From Gordonia sp. PP30 (lineage in GTDB: Bacteria; Actinomycetota; Actinomycetes; Mycobacteriales; Mycobacteriaceae), in contig NZ_CP095864.1 in the NCBI RefSeq assembly GCF_023100845.1, positions 2,852,001-2,916,000 on the forward strand: a DNA stretch of 64,000 bases, read 5' to 3'. Positions 18,000 through 25,770 of the stretch are shown here, one piece after another. A model generated the notes under the pieces. The model was not told where the DNA came from. It saw only the letters and a program-made list of their open reading frames with translations, and ran no database searches. Each line of letters opens with the position of its first letter. Position 1 is the stretch's first letter. Both the position numbers and the translations under genes were made by a program.

Positions 18000-18169
18000 C
18001 GATTCCTCTCCGCGGAGACCGTCATTGCGGGCCACCGTAGCACCGAACGTGATCTGTGTCATGTGAATCCTGATTAACTTATGTGTTGTTGAGAAGCCTG
18101 CCAACTGGGACTATGACCAGATTCGGCAAACAACGACGCCACTACCGGCTTCCGCTAGCATGGCCCTTC

Positions 18170-19363
18170 ATGAGTTCCGCGCGCGTATCGTCGGCGGCCC
18201 GGGATCCGCGGGTGCGCCCGCCGGACCGGCGCGACCGCATCGTGGCCGCCGCCGCTTCGGCGTTCAGCCGGCACGGCTTCCACGGCGCCCGGCTGACCGA
18301 GATCGCGGACGATGCCGGGGTCTCCGCACCCGCGCTGTACCGGCATTTCGCGGGCAAATCGGACCTGCTCAGTGCCGTGACACGGCAGATGGCGGTCAGC
18401 ACCGCCGAGATCCTCGACTCGGTTCCGCCGCGGCCGGACGACCCGGCCGGTGAGCTCGCCGCGCTCCTCGAAGCGTTCACCGCCGGCGTGCTGACACAGC
18501 GGCAGACCGGGGACCTGTACCGGTGGGAGTGGCGCGCCCTGAGCCCCGATGATCGCGCGTTCATCCGCGAGATCCGGCTCGCCCTGCATCGACGGGTCCG
18601 CGGCCTGCTGCGCGCCACCCGCCCGGGACTCGGCAAGCGCGATGCCGATGTGCTCACCGATGCCGTCTTCGCGGTGGCGGCGAGCCCGTCGAACCACCGG
18701 GTGTCGTTGCCCCGCAAGCAGATCGAGACGCTGATCCGCGACGCCGCGCTCACCGCCGGTGCCGCCGAGCTGCCCGAACCGGCGACCGTCCCGGTCCCGC
18801 CACCGGGTCTCTCACCCACGGCCCGCCGGGAGACCGTCCTCACCGAGGCCGTGCGGTTGTTCGCCGACCACGGGTTCCACGAGGTCACCATCGAGCAGAT
18901 CGCCGCCGCCGCGGACCTGCCGCCGTCCGGCGTGTACCGGCACTTCGGGTCCAAACAGGCGATCCTGGTGGCGGCGCTGCACCGGGCGTCCGAGCGTACG
19001 ACGGCCGCCGTCGCCACCGGACTGGCGCGCACCGATTCTCGCGACCAGGCGCTTACGGGCCTGGCCCAGCAGTACGCGCGCCTCTGCGCGGGCGACCCCG
19101 CGATCATCACCGTCTATCGCCGCTGCGTCGGCGCGCTCGGCGACGCAGAGCGCGCCGACCTGCGCCGTCAGCAGCGGATCAACGTCGATGAGTGGGCCAC
19201 CTGGCTCCGCGACGCCCGGCCCGAATTATCCAGCGGCGCAGCGCGTTTCCTGGTCCACGCGGCGCTGGACGTGATCACCGATCTGACGTGCAGCCCGCAC
19301 GCGACGGACCCGCACACCGCCGCGGTGATCGCCCTGGCCGTCCTTCGCGACACCCCGGCCTGA
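18170..19363 (+). CDS. TetR-family regulator with two HTH domains
   Basis: 397-residue protein holding two complete TetR N-terminal DNA-binding domains in tandem: first RDRIVAAAASAFSRHGFHGA with ...ALYRHFAGKSDLL (about 18-65), second RRETVLTEAVRLFADHGFHE with SGVYRHFGSKQAIL (about 222-270). Each is followed by a helical ligand/dimer region. Ordinary TetR proteins are about 200 residues with one HTH, so this is an internal duplication or fusion. ATG 18170 is chosen because the upstream extension overlaps the divergent promoter. Divergent from the crotonase-fadD5 unit, it probably controls that unit in response to an acyl-CoA. Confidence 0.85.
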   Translation: MSSARVSSAARDPRVRPPDRRDRIVAAAASAFSRHGFHGARLTEIADDAGVSAPALYRHFAGKSDLLSAVTRQMAVSTAEILDSVPPRPDDPAGELAALLEAFTAGVLTQRQTGDLYRWEWRALSPDDRAFIREIRLALHRRVRGLLRATRPGLGKRDADVLTDAVFAVAASPSNHRVSLPRKQIETLIRDAALTAGAAELPEPATVPVPPPGLSPTARRETVLTEAVRLFADHGFHEVTIEQIAAAADLPPSGVYRHFGSKQAILVAALHRASERTTAAVATGLARTDSRDQALTGLAQQYARLCAGDPAIITVYRRCVGALGDAERADLRRQQRINVDEWATWLRDARPELSSGAARFLVHAALDVITDLTCSPHATDPHTAAVIALAVLRDTPA

Positions 19364-19460
19364 ACCCGCCGGCCTGAACCCGCCGGCCGAGCCCGCCTCC
19401 CTCGCCAGCCGGACCGTCCCGCTTCCGCCGACTTCGGCCGTCCGCTCCCCGTTAGCCGGC

Positions 19461-19525
19461 TGAGCCGGTGAGGAACGAAGTGACCACCCGGTTCAGCAGG
19501 GTGAGCCGGTGAGGAACGAAGTGAC
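19461..19525. repeat. Direct 24-bp intergenic repeat pair
   Basis: TGAGCCGGTGAGGAACGAAG plus TGAC occurs at 19461-19484 and again at 19502-19525, in the 247-base gap between the TetR gene and the convergent Mce-associated-like gene. The gap starts with a small GAACCCGCCGGCCTGAACC duplication. The second copy runs into CGAACCGAGTCGA, shared in reverse complement with the 2.9-kb repeat. No gene is seen in this gap. Confidence 0.75.
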
Positions 19526-19610
19526 GAACCGAGTCGAAGCCACCGCCCTCGACGACTCCGAGCAGCCGCGCGCCGGACCCCCGCCGACGACCGCGCCGGG
19601 AAGCGGTCGC

Positions 19611-20426
19611 CTAGATCGTCTCCAGATCGGCGATCAGCCAGCGATCCCCGTCGCGCTTCAGGGTGAGCAGCACCCGCGTCTGGTACGGAATGCCGTCCTT
19701 CCCACTCTGGACCTCGGGAGACGTCACCTTCTGGTCCAGCGCCACCAGGACCACCGCCTGATCGCTGGTCAGCGAGGTCAGGCCCGCGTTCACCGCGGTG
19801 CCGACCGAGGACGCCTTGGCCTCGTCGTTCCCGCGGCGCGCATCCTGCGAGGACTCGACATAGCGGTCGGCGAACTCCTTGGTGGAGATCTCCCGGATCC
19901 GCCGGTCGAGATCGGAGTAATTCCCCGGCGAGTAGGTGACGACCTCGGCCGCGTACTTCTTCGCGTCGGCGAGCGCGGACTTCGCGGCAGCCGAATCGAT
20001 GCCTTCGCCGCCTTGGTCGGCGGTGGCATAGAGGTAGCCGAGCACCCCGCAGGCGACCGCGAGCGCCACCACCAGCGCGACGAGCACTCCGACCAGCTTC
20101 TTCGGCCGGCCGGCCGGCCGGTTCGGCACCCGGCCGGGAACGCGCGCGGGATCCACCGGGCCGGCGGCCGGCTGCTCGTCACCGGACTCGCCGTCGGAGT
20201 CGTCGTCGGTGGCGTCCTTCGCGGTCTCGCGGGCGCGCAGTTCTTCCCGGGTCTTCCGGTTGTCGGCGAGCAGTTCGGCCCGCTGCTCCGGCGACATCGT
20301 CGTGACCTGTGCCGTGGTCGCGTCGCCGTCACCGGAGTCCGCGACGGTGGCGCCGCTGTCGGCGTCCGCGTCCGCGGGCACCTCTCCGGTCGGCACGTCG
20401 GGCTGGTCGTCGGGGCTCGTCGGCAT
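19611..20426 (-). CDS. Mce-associated-like single-pass membrane protein
   Basis: 271 residues: an acidic, disordered N-terminal half (many D/E/T/P; about 1-110), a basic stop (RPAGRPKK), one membrane helix (about 115-138, LVGVLVALVVALAVACGVLGYL) and an extracytoplasmic C-terminal domain ending LTLKRDGDRWLIADLETI. This layout and ending are typical of actinobacterial Mce-associated proteins (Mam/Omam type), which support Mce lipid importers. No Mce gene is in the window. ATG 20426 gives MPTSPDDQPD; the longer frame crosses the operator at 20482. It is divergent from the acyl-CoA dehydrogenase and shares its promoter region. Confidence 0.72.
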   Translation of the reverse strand: MPTSPDDQPDVPTGEVPADADADSGATVADSGDGDATTAQVTTMSPEQRAELLADNRKTREELRARETAKDATDDDSDGESGDEQPAAGPVDPARVPGRVPNRPAGRPKKLVGVLVALVVALAVACGVLGYLYATADQGGEGIDSAAAKSALADAKKYAAEVVTYSPGNYSDLDRRIREISTKEFADRYVESSQDARRGNDEAKASSVGTAVNAGLTSLTSDQAVVLVALDQKVTSPEVQSGKDGIPYQTRVLLTLKRDGDRWLIADLETI

Positions 20427-20481
20427 GCGCACCAATCTAGCGCCGCGACCGCGAGAATCCCGTGAAGCCTTGCCGATCGCC

Positions 20482-20507
20482 TTCCTATCACATATATGTG
20501 ATAGGAA
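20482..20507. promoter_or_regulatory. 26-bp perfect palindromic operator (probable GntR site)
   Basis: A perfect inverted repeat with 13-bp arms (half-site TTCCTATCACATA) lies 50 bases before the acyl-CoA dehydrogenase ATG and 56 bases before the divergent Mce-associated gene. Its AT-rich core CACATATATGTG stands out against the GC-rich surroundings. The GntR gene is in the same transcription unit, so autoregulated control of the dehydrogenase operon is the natural inference. Confidence 0.8.
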
Positions 20508-20556
20508 CAGATGCAACGGAACGTCCCACATCGATGACACCAAGGAGCACACCCCG

Positions 20557-21696
20557 ATGGTCGCCTTCACCCCCGAACAGTCCGACTTCGCCGCCTCGGT
20601 CGCGGATTTCTGCAAACGCGAGACCGGGACGCGAGCGCAGCGCGACGCCTGGACCGACGGCGGAACGCTGAATCACTCCGAGCCGCTCTATCGCAAGATG
20701 GCCGAACTCGGCTGGGCCGGCATCAACGTCGCCGACGAGTACGGCGGCGCCGGCGCGGGCAACGTCGAGCTGTGCATCTTCCTGGAGGAGGCGATGCGCG
20801 GGCAGGCCCCGATCGGCGGCGTCGGCCCGACCTTGATCACCGCCGCGGCCTACGAGAAGTTCGCCGGCGAGGACCTCAAGCGTGAGGTGCTGGCGGGCGT
20901 CGTCGCCGGTGACTCGCTGTCGATCTCGATGTCCGAACCGGAAGCCGGCTCGGACGTCGGCGCGCTGACCTGCCGCGCGGAGAAGGTCGAGGGCGGCTGG
21001 AAGATCAACGGCCAGAAGACCTGGTGCTCCAACGCCAACTTCGCGAAGTCCATCCTGTTGATCGCCCGCACGGATGCCTCCGGCGCCAAGCACGAGGGCC
21101 TCACCCAGTTCCACGTCCCCAGCGACACGGCGGGCCTGGAGATCCGCGGCATCTCGACTCTCGGCGGCAAGGAGGTCAACGACCTCTACTTCACCGACTG
21201 CTTCGTGCCCGACTCCGCGGTGGTCGGCCAGGTCGGGAACGGCTGGACCCAGCTGATGGCGGGCCTGAACACCGAACGGCTGATCCTGGCCGCCATGCAG
21301 CTGGGCGTGGCGGAGCGGTCGTTCGACGACACTCTCGCCTTCATCAAGGAGCGCAAGCAGTTCGGCCGTCCGATCGGCACCTTCCAGGCGCTGCGGCACC
21401 GGATGGCCGACCACGCCACGGAGATCGCCGCCACCAAGGAGCTGATCTACGCGCTCGCCCAGGCGAGCGACGCCAATCCCGGCAAGATGATGCCGCGCGA
21501 GGCGTCGATGGTGAAGCTCAAGGCCACCGAGGTCAGCAAGGCGATGACCATCGACGGCATGCAGATGATGGGCGGCTACGGCTATGCCACGGAGTTCGAT
21601 GCCGAGCGGCTGATGCGCGGCGCTATCATCTCCACCGTCTACGGCGGCACCAACGAGATCCAGCGCGACATCATCGGAAAGACCTATGGCCTCTGA
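20557..21696 (+). CDS. Acyl-CoA dehydrogenase
   Basis: 379-residue FAD enzyme of beta-oxidation type, forming a 2,3-double bond in an acyl-CoA. Landmarks: SMSEPEAGSDVGALTCRAE (FAD and substrate), GQKTWCSNANFAKSILL, the helical C-terminal domain with KERKQFGRPIGTFQALRH, and YGGTNEIQRDIIGKTYGL carrying the catalytic glutamate at the C-terminus. ATG 20557 has AAGGAG (20542-20547) upstream. The palindrome 20482-20507 sits in its promoter, and the GntR gene overlaps its 3' end by 11 bases. Chain-length preference cannot be read from sequence. Confidence 0.93.
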   Translation: MVAFTPEQSDFAASVADFCKRETGTRAQRDAWTDGGTLNHSEPLYRKMAELGWAGINVADEYGGAGAGNVELCIFLEEAMRGQAPIGGVGPTLITAAAYEKFAGEDLKREVLAGVVAGDSLSISMSEPEAGSDVGALTCRAEKVEGGWKINGQKTWCSNANFAKSILLIARTDASGAKHEGLTQFHVPSDTAGLEIRGISTLGGKEVNDLYFTDCFVPDSAVVGQVGNGWTQLMAGLNTERLILAAMQLGVAERSFDDTLAFIKERKQFGRPIGTFQALRHRMADHATEIAATKELIYALAQASDANPGKMMPREASMVKLKATEVSKAMTIDGMQMMGGYGYATEFDAERLMRGAIISTVYGGTNEIQRDIIGKTYGL

Positions 21697-22378
21697 CTCC
21701 CCCGTCGCCCAGTTGCGGCGCCGCCCGCAGCTGTCCGAGGAGGTCGCCGCCATCCTGCGGCACCAGATCATGACCGCCGGGCTGTTGCCCGGTGCGCCGA
21801 TCCGGATGGACGAGACCGCCGTGGAACTCGGCGTCAGCGTGACGCCGGTGCGGGAGGCGCTGCTGACCCTGCGCGGTGAGGGGATGGTGGAGAGCGCCCC
21901 GCACCGCGGCTACGTCGTCGCCGCGCTCTCCCGGACCGACGTCGAGGACATCTTCTGGTTGCAGGGCGAGGCGGCGGCGAAGATCGCGCGCCGCACCGCC
22001 GGCCTCATCGACGACGACGGCCTCGCCGCCCTCGCCGACGCCAACGACCGCCTGCGCCGGGCGCTCGACGCCCGCGACGTCCCGGGGATCACCGATGCCG
22101 AGTTCGCCTTCCACCGCACCCACAACCGGATCAGCGAGAGCCACAAGCTGGCCTGGTTCCTGCTCTCGGCCACCCGGTACACCCCGCACCAGATGTACGC
22201 GGCGGACCCGGCCTGGGGCGAGGTCGCCCTGGACAGCCACGAGCGGCTGATCGAGGCCTATCGGGCGGGCGACGCGGAAGCGGCCGCCGCCGCCATCCGC
22301 CTGCAGTTCGACGACGGCGCACGACGCTTGATCACCCACCTGGACACCACCGCGATCTGGGCTCCCGAAGCGCACTGA
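21686..22378 (+). CDS. GntR-family (FCD/FadR-type) transcriptional regulator
   Basis: 230 residues. The N-terminal winged helix contains LPGAPIRMDETAVELGVSVT followed by PVREALLTLRGEGMVES (about 34-70), the standard GntR reading head. The C-terminal helical FCD domain (FWLQGEAAAKIARRTA, DAEFAFHRTHNRIS, YRAGDAEAAAAAIRLQF) has the usual metal/ligand-binding D and H residues. The ATG at 21686 lies inside the end of the acyl-CoA dehydrogenase gene (11-base overlap), so the two are cotranscribed and translation is coupled. It most likely binds 20482-20507 and senses an acyl-CoA or related acid. Confidence 0.9.
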   Translation: MASDSPVAQLRRRPQLSEEVAAILRHQIMTAGLLPGAPIRMDETAVELGVSVTPVREALLTLRGEGMVESAPHRGYVVAALSRTDVEDIFWLQGEAAAKIARRTAGLIDDDGLAALADANDRLRRALDARDVPGITDAEFAFHRTHNRISESHKLAWFLLSATRYTPHQMYAADPAWGEVALDSHERLIEAYRAGDAEAAAAAIRLQFDDGARRLITHLDTTAIWAPEAH

Positions 22379-22462
22379 CCACGCGTTTTGTGAGCCCGGG
22401 GCCGATGGGCTAAAGTTTCATCTCGGTTCGGAAAGAGGTGACTCGCCCGAATCGCCACGCCA

Positions 22463-22535
22463 TCCCCCATAGCTCAATTGGCAGAGCAGCCGACTGTTAA
22501 TCGGCAGGTTATTGGTTCGAGTCCAATTGGGGGAG
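22463..22535 (+). tRNA. tRNA-Asn (GTT)
   Basis: Cloverleaf with acceptor TCCCCCA / TGGGGGA, D-arm AGCTCAATTGGCAGAGC, anticodon stem GCCGA/TCGGC with loop CTGTTAA (anticodon GTT at 22496-22498) and T-arm GGTTCGAGTCC. 73 bases with G discriminator; CCA is not encoded. Confidence 0.97.
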
Positions 22536-22539
22536 CAAC

Positions 22540-22579
22540 GAAAGCCCGCTACCAGCGCGATCGCCGGTGGCGGGCTTTC
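22540..22579 (+). terminator. Terminator after tRNA-Asn
   Basis: Stem GAAAGCCCGC (22540-22549) with GCGGGCTTTC (22570-22579), extended by TACC/GGTG pairs. It begins five bases after the tRNA and ends in a short T-containing tail. Confidence 0.85.
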
Positions 22580-22644
22580 TGCATCTCGACGCCGTGACGA
22601 CTTGGCGACGGCGAGCCGATGGGTCCCCGCACCTGTCGCCGTCG

Positions 22645-23667
22645 TCACCGGCCAGCGAGGGCGGTACGCACCGTCTCCTGAAGTTCTGGGTCGGTGAAGA
22701 CCCTGTCGACGTGATCGGTGCCTGCCCGCTGTGCCGCGGCTGCCACCGCGCTGCGGATGTCCGCCGACCCTCCGATGTCGAGCGCCGCCGGATCGACGTA
22801 GGACTTGCGAGCCATCGCCGGAGTGTTGCCGAGGACCGAGGCCGCCGCATCGAACGCTGTCAATGCCGGATCACGGTGGGGCCGACCGCCCGGAAGGGTC
22901 GCACCGCCCATGATCGAGGCGGCTATCACCGTGCCGCCCCAGGTCCGGAAGACCTTGGCGGAGGCCGCGGCGCCGCCGACCGAATGCAAGTAGGTGTTCA
23001 CCGTCGCCGAGTTGATCCGGCTGCCGTCGGCACCGATCACGAACAGGTGTCCCGTCGGATCGGCCGACCGGACCGCCAACTGCCGATTCATGATTCGAGC
23101 GGCGTGCGGATCGGTGACCGAGTGGATCTGCCGGATGTGTTCTTTGCCGATGAAGTCGAAACGGATCTGCCGGTCGTGCACCTTCACCTGGTCCGTGGTC
23201 AGAGTGGTGAGCCCGTAGGTGTGGTCGTCGCGGACGTAGCGTTCGTGGCCGACGCGGAAGAGGCCGAGGTCGAGCATGCGCACGGCGAGGGCGGTGAGTT
23301 GCCCGGCGTCGGGTTCGGCAGGACGTCGCCGCAGTTGCGTGGCCACATCGGCGCGCAGGTCCGGCAGTCCGGCGGCGAATCGAAGCATGTCGTGGAACCG
23401 ATTCTGTGCAGCGAGTTCGGTGTGCTCGGCCGAATACCGGTACTGCACCCGGCCGCGACTGTCGATCCCGCGCGCCTGGATCTCCGCCTGCGGATCGGGG
23501 GCCGCCCAGACGTGCTGCCAGGCGGGTGGGAGCACGAGTGCGCGCAGTCGAGCGAGCGTCGCCGCATCGGTGACCGCGGCGCCGTCGTCATCGATCCAGC
23601 CACCGTCTGGCTGCCGCCGGAACCCGGGCGGCCAATGCAGGTAGGTGTCCTCAGTCACAGCCCTCAT
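22645..23667 (-). CDS. DNA topoisomerase IB (poxvirus-type)
   Basis: 340-residue type IB topoisomerase that relaxes supercoils through a 3'-phosphotyrosyl intermediate without ATP. The N-terminal domain has LPPAWQHVWAAPDPQAEIQA and the family signature GRVQYRYS. The catalytic domain has FRVGHERY (Arg138), FIGKEHI (Lys175), KVFRTWGGT (Arg241) and the nucleophile Tyr290 in ARKSYVDPAAL. The position nine residues before the tyrosine, His265 in vaccinia, is Asn281; other bacterial members also have this change. ATG 23667 starts MRAVTEDTYLHWPPGF; GTG 23658 is an alternative. It converges on tRNA-Asn and stands alone, as is usual for this accessory bacterial topoisomerase. Confidence 0.93.
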   Translation of the reverse strand: MRAVTEDTYLHWPPGFRRQPDGGWIDDDGAAVTDAATLARLRALVLPPAWQHVWAAPDPQAEIQARGIDSRGRVQYRYSAEHTELAAQNRFHDMLRFAAGLPDLRADVATQLRRRPAEPDAGQLTALAVRMLDLGLFRVGHERYVRDDHTYGLTTLTTDQVKVHDRQIRFDFIGKEHIRQIHSVTDPHAARIMNRQLAVRSADPTGHLFVIGADGSRINSATVNTYLHSVGGAAASAKVFRTWGGTVIAASIMGGATLPGGRPHRDPALTAFDAAASVLGNTPAMARKSYVDPAALDIGGSADIRSAVAAAAQRAGTDHVDRVFTDPELQETVRTALAGR

Positions 23668-23789
23668 CGTGCCACGCAGATCCGAGGACCGAACGCCGTC
23701 ACCGACCGCGCTGAACGCACGCACGTGACGGCCGGCCGGCGGGCCTTCCGCATCGCGAACCACCTACCGCCTACCGGCCGCAGCCACGA

Positions 23790-24287
23790 TCAGTGCGGGA
23801 ACGTCTCCGCATAGTGCGCCAGCCCGGCCGCGAAGCCGTCGAACATCGGCGCGAAGACCTTCGGCACCACCGTGCCGGCCATCGGCCGGAGGGCGGCGGC
23901 GACGTCGAGATGCACCGCCCAGCGGAGCACGCACGTCCCGGCCTCCGCCGGTTCCACGCTGATGTCCTCGATCATCCGGCGCGCCAGCGGGATCGACATC
24001 GCGTCGGCGCCGAAGGTGAAGCGCCGCCCCGGCTCCCAGACCAGGAAGCGCTCGCGCACGGTGATCCATCGCAGGTGGATGTCGCGCACCGAACCGGTCC
24101 CGTGGGGCGCGGTGCCGTACCAGGTGGTCGCGCGGTAGCCCTCGGCCCACTCCCGCTGATTCTCCCCCGTCGCCAGGACATCGAAGACCCGGTCGGCGGG
24201 CGCCCGGACCACGCGCTCGGTGCGAAGGTGGTGCGTCATCTCCGGAATGTCGCCGAGGCACGCGGGCCGGAGGCCGTGCATGGTCAT
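23790..24287 (-). CDS. SRPBCC (START/Bet v1-like) family protein
   Basis: 165-residue helix-grip protein that probably binds a small hydrophobic ligand. Recognisable are the HHLRTERVVRAPADRVFDVL opening, the ATGENQREWAEGYRATTWYG segment (normally W near the first strand) and the long final helix MFDGFAAGLAHYAET. ATG 24287 overlaps the stop of the preceding short-chain dehydrogenase in an ATGA arrangement; the longer frame upstream is a shadow of that gene. Cotranscription with an SDR and a divergent TetR suggests a role in metabolism or detoxification of a hydrophobic compound. Confidence 0.85.
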   Translation of the reverse strand: MTMHGLRPACLGDIPEMTHHLRTERVVRAPADRVFDVLATGENQREWAEGYRATTWYGTAPHGTGSVRDIHLRWITVRERFLVWEPGRRFTFGADAMSIPLARRMIEDISVEPAEAGTCVLRWAVHLDVAAALRPMAGTVVPKVFAPMFDGFAAGLAHYAETFPH

Positions 24288-25063
24288 TTCGGCGCCACCA
24301 GGTTGCGGGTGACGCGAATCGTGGTGCGGCGCGGCAGGATTCGCGGCAGCCGCGACGCCCAGCGGTTGGCGGCGCCGGAGACCACGCTGGGCGGCGTCGA
24401 GCGCCGGTCGAGCGCACCCAGCGCCGTCTCGACCACCTGCGCCGGTGTCTGGCGGGAGCCGACGCTGGCGGACTCGCCGGCCACGTCGAAGAACTCGGTG
24501 TCGGTGGCACCGGGGCACACCGCGACGACGTCGACGCCCCCGCGCTCGGTCTCACCCCACAGCGCTTCGGTGAACGACAGCACGAACGCCTTCGTCGCCC
24601 CGTAGACCGCCATGTGCGCGATCGGCTGGAAGGCCGCGGTGGACGCGATGTTGACGATCGCCCCGCGATCGCGCGCCAGCATGCCGGGCAGCAGTGCGCG
24701 CGTCAGCATCGTGACGGCCACCACATTGACCGCGATCTCGTCGTGCACCCGCTGCGGGTCCAGCTCGGCGAAGGCGCCGTGCGTGGCGAAACCGGCGTTG
24801 TTGATCAGCACGTCGACGTCCGTGCCCGCCAGCGCGTCGAGCAGCGTCTGCCGCCCCGCCGGGCCGGCGAGATCAGCGGCCACCACCCGCACGCCGACGC
24901 CGTGCTCCGCGGCCAGTCGTGCGGCGAGCGCCCGGAGCCGGTCCTCGCGCCGCGCGACCAGCACCAGATCGGCGCCCCGGCGCGCGAGCTGTTCGGCGAA
25001 CTCGGCACCGATCCCGCTGCTCGCACCGGTGACCACCGCGGTCGAACCATGAACATCCAGCAT
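24284..25063 (-). CDS. Short-chain dehydrogenase/reductase (classical SDR)
   Basis: 259-residue NAD(P)-dependent oxidoreductase. It has the Rossmann motif TGASSGIG (12-19), NNAG (88-91) and the catalytic Ser141-Tyr154-Lys158 (YGATK). Arginines after the second strand (VARRED) favour NADPH. The C-terminal basic tail (RLPRILPRRTTIRVTRNL) may touch the membrane. It begins 15 bases from the large TetR operator 25078-25116, so its promoter is covered by it. It is followed by the overlapping SRPBCC gene. Substrate unknown. Confidence 0.92.
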   Translation of the reverse strand: MLDVHGSTAVVTGASSGIGAEFAEQLARRGADLVLVARREDRLRALAARLAAEHGVGVRVVAADLAGPAGRQTLLDALAGTDVDVLINNAGFATHGAFAELDPQRVHDEIAVNVVAVTMLTRALLPGMLARDRGAIVNIASTAAFQPIAHMAVYGATKAFVLSFTEALWGETERGGVDVVAVCPGATDTEFFDVAGESASVGSRQTPAQVVETALGALDRRSTPPSVVSGAANRWASRLPRILPRRTTIRVTRNLVAPK

Positions 25064-25077
25064 GTCATCCTCCTAAG

Positions 25078-25116
25078 TGAACAGGTGTTCAGTGATATAC
25101 ACTGAACACCTGTTCA
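25078..25116. promoter_or_regulatory. Double TetR operator between SDR and tetR
   Basis: Two sites of the form TGAACA-N2-TGTTCA (25078-25091 and 25103-25116) are arranged so that the whole 39 bp is an inverted repeat with 17-bp perfect arms around ATATA. It separates the divergent SDR (25063) and tetR (25145) genes and must cover both promoters. Confidence 0.85.
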
Positions 25117-25144
25117 GATAGAGCTGTCAAGAGGAGGACTCCCG

Positions 25145-25735
25145 GTGACCGAAACACGGCGCCGTTCCGAGCGCGGCGGGGGCGAGCGTCTACGCGCGGA
25201 ACTGGTCGACGCGGCGATCACCCTGCTGCTCGACCCCGCATCGACGGGCACGCCGTCGCTCCGCGCGATCGCCCGCGCATGCGGCGTCGCGCCGAGCGCG
25301 GTGTACATGCACTTCCCCTCGCAGGCGGAGCTGATGTACGCCGTCGTCGACCAGCTCTTCGCCCGGCTCCGCACGGCCCTCGATGCCGCCGACTCCCCCG
25401 GCGCGGAACCCAGAGAGCGCCTGGACGCGATGATCGACGCGTATCTGCACTGGTCACAGGAGCATCCCGGCGCCTATCAGCTACTCTTCGAACGCCCCGA
25501 TCCGCCGCCGGACACCGGCATCGGCCCCGGCCTCGATCTGCTGGGCCGTCTGCGCGACGCCCTCGCCGCCGTCGCCCCGGCCGCCGACGACGCCCTCGCC
25601 CTGCGGGTCTGGAGCGTCGCGCACGGCATCGCCTCGCTGCGCCTGCACAAGCCGGAGGCGCCGTGGCGGACGACGCCCGCCGACGACGCCCACCTGATCG
25701 TCACCGCCCTGCTCGGCGCCGACGCGCAGCACTGA
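25145..25735 (+). CDS. TetR-family regulator of the SDR-SRPBCC unit
   Basis: 196 residues. HTH region LRAIARACGVAPSAVYMHFPSQAELMYAVV (about 38-68), then a C-terminal ligand domain (TetR_C type, with HPGAYQLLFERPDPPPDT). GTG 25145 has GAGGAGG seven to eight bases upstream (25131 onward). The double palindrome 25078-25116 directly precedes it, indicating autorepression together with repression of the divergent SDR. The inducer is unknown. Confidence 0.9.
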   Translation: MTETRRRSERGGGERLRAELVDAAITLLLDPASTGTPSLRAIARACGVAPSAVYMHFPSQAELMYAVVDQLFARLRTALDAADSPGAEPRERLDAMIDAYLHWSQEHPGAYQLLFERPDPPPDTGIGPGLDLLGRLRDALAAVAPAADDALALRVWSVAHGIASLRLHKPEAPWRTTPADDAHLIVTALLGADAQH

Positions 25736-25770
25736 GCCGAGAGCAGCCCGGAAGAGATCCCCGCGAGAGA

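Noticed and set aside
18000..18169. Palindromic operator for the two-HTH TetR protein
   Set aside because: Only short, poor inverted matches were seen in the divergent gap; no site could be supported.
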